DNA of 64,000 nt from Nitrincola tapanii (GTDB lineage Bacteria; Pseudomonadota; Gammaproteobacteria; Pseudomonadales; Balneatricaceae). Below the pieces are notes generated by a model that was not told the origin of the DNA, searched no databases, and was given only the letters and a program-made list of their open reading frames with translations. Below are positions 63,764 to 64,000 of the stretch, piece after piece. Position numbers and translations under genes: made by a program. The DNA lies in the NCBI RefSeq assembly GCF_008368715.1, contig NZ_SMRS01000001.1, positions 1-64,000 of the forward strand, given 5' to 3'. The number at the start of each line of letters is the position of its first letter. Position 1 is the first letter of the stretch.

Positions 63764-64000
63764 AAATACTTGAGTTGGATTTAGGCAATAGTTTTTTGAA
63801 ATGGCGTTTGCGCGATGGTGCTTGGGTGGGGGCTGTGCAGCGTATTTTGATTACGGACCTTAGCCTAGATTGGCCATTAGAATGGTCAGGTATCCAGCGT
63901 GTCTATCTGGCTGCCGTGGCGCAGCAGGCTCTGCAAAGTGCACTGATCCAGCGTTTTCAACAGATGGGCGTTCAGGTTGAGTTGGCGCAGACGCAAGCCG
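63760..64000 (+). CDS. coaX: Type III pantothenate kinase, N-terminal part (cut by window end)
   Basis: 80 codons visible. MKILELDLGNSFLKWRLRDG is the phosphate-binding front of the CoaX ASKHA fold (D-x-G-N motif). Phosphorylates pantothenate in CoA synthesis. ATG overlaps the birA stop (ATGA); birA-coaX is the normal pairing in Pseudomonas. The rest lies beyond base 64000. Confidence 0.9.
   Translation, partial: MKILELDLGNSFLKWRLRDGAWVGAVQRILITDLSLDWPLEWSGIQRVYLAAVAQQALQSALIQRFQQMGVQVELAQTQA

Overview
The window is a continuous stretch of chromosomal core genome from a gammaproteobacterium. The 5S rRNA end, Crc, AlgQ/Rsd, the hemCDXY run facing argH, 6S RNA next to zapA, pepP-ubiH-ubiI-gcvTH, the HAD-rppH-ptsP trio and trxA-rho-ubiD match gene neighbourhoods known from Pseudomonas and relatives. 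Crc together with a more balanced base composition than Pseudomonas (impression, not computed) points to an Oceanospirillales-type relative, but genus cannot be fixed from sequence alone. I see no prophage, insertion sequence, integron, CRISPR array or tRNA. No stretch over about 300 bases lacks a gene or RNA.

Layout. 1-250: end of a 5S rRNA gene and two terminators. 0.3-6.1 kb: pyrE, crc, rph, and the gmk-rpoZ-spoT operon (nucleotides and stringent response). 6.1-13.4 kb: single-domain asparaginase-like protein, YbaK-HDOD fusion, ABC-F ATPase, a TIGR02444-type protein, periplasmic FKBP isomerase, WD40 lipoprotein coupled to Rsd/AlgQ, and a secreted FliL-like protein. 13.4-22.9 kb: gshA, tex, pyk, a chemoreceptor with a periplasmic c-heme motif, ilvA and rpiA. 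22.9-27.9 kb: YbbAP-type ABC exporter, tesA, an unknown lipoprotein and a TrmB-like methyltransferase. 27.9-34.2 kb: sodB, cysQ, yrfG-hslR, LpxT-like phosphatase, hslO, pckA. 34.3-40.9 kb: elbB, ppx, trxA, rho with a coupled leader ORF, ubiD-fre. 40.9-48.4 kb: hemC-hemD-hemX-hemY, argH, a 41-residue membrane peptide, 5-formyl-THF cyclo-ligase, 6S RNA, zapA and a ZapB-like protein. 48.6-64 kb: ygfB-pepP-ubiH-ubiI, gcvT-gcvH, rlmI, HAD phosphatase, rppH-ptsP-tauE-lgt-thyA-folA-birA-coaX (cut by the window end).

Functional themes are growth-rate and stress control (SpoT, omega, Rsd, 6S RNA, Crc, Rho, Ppx), central carbon at the PEP-pyruvate node (pyk, pckA, PtsP), haem and ubiquinone synthesis, redox defence (GshA, TrxA, SodB, Hsp33) and one-carbon metabolism (GcvTH, cyclo-ligase, ThyA, FolA). 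Genes are tightly packed, with many 4-base stop/start overlaps and several convergent overlaps.

I do not see an obviously novel multi-gene system. The best leads are the c-heme chemoreceptor, a leader ORF whose stop overlaps the SD-less rho start, a perfect palindrome at the pyk promoter, the rsd-WD40 lipoprotein pair, a small membrane peptide after argH, and 6S RNA whose promoter overlaps the zapA stop codon.
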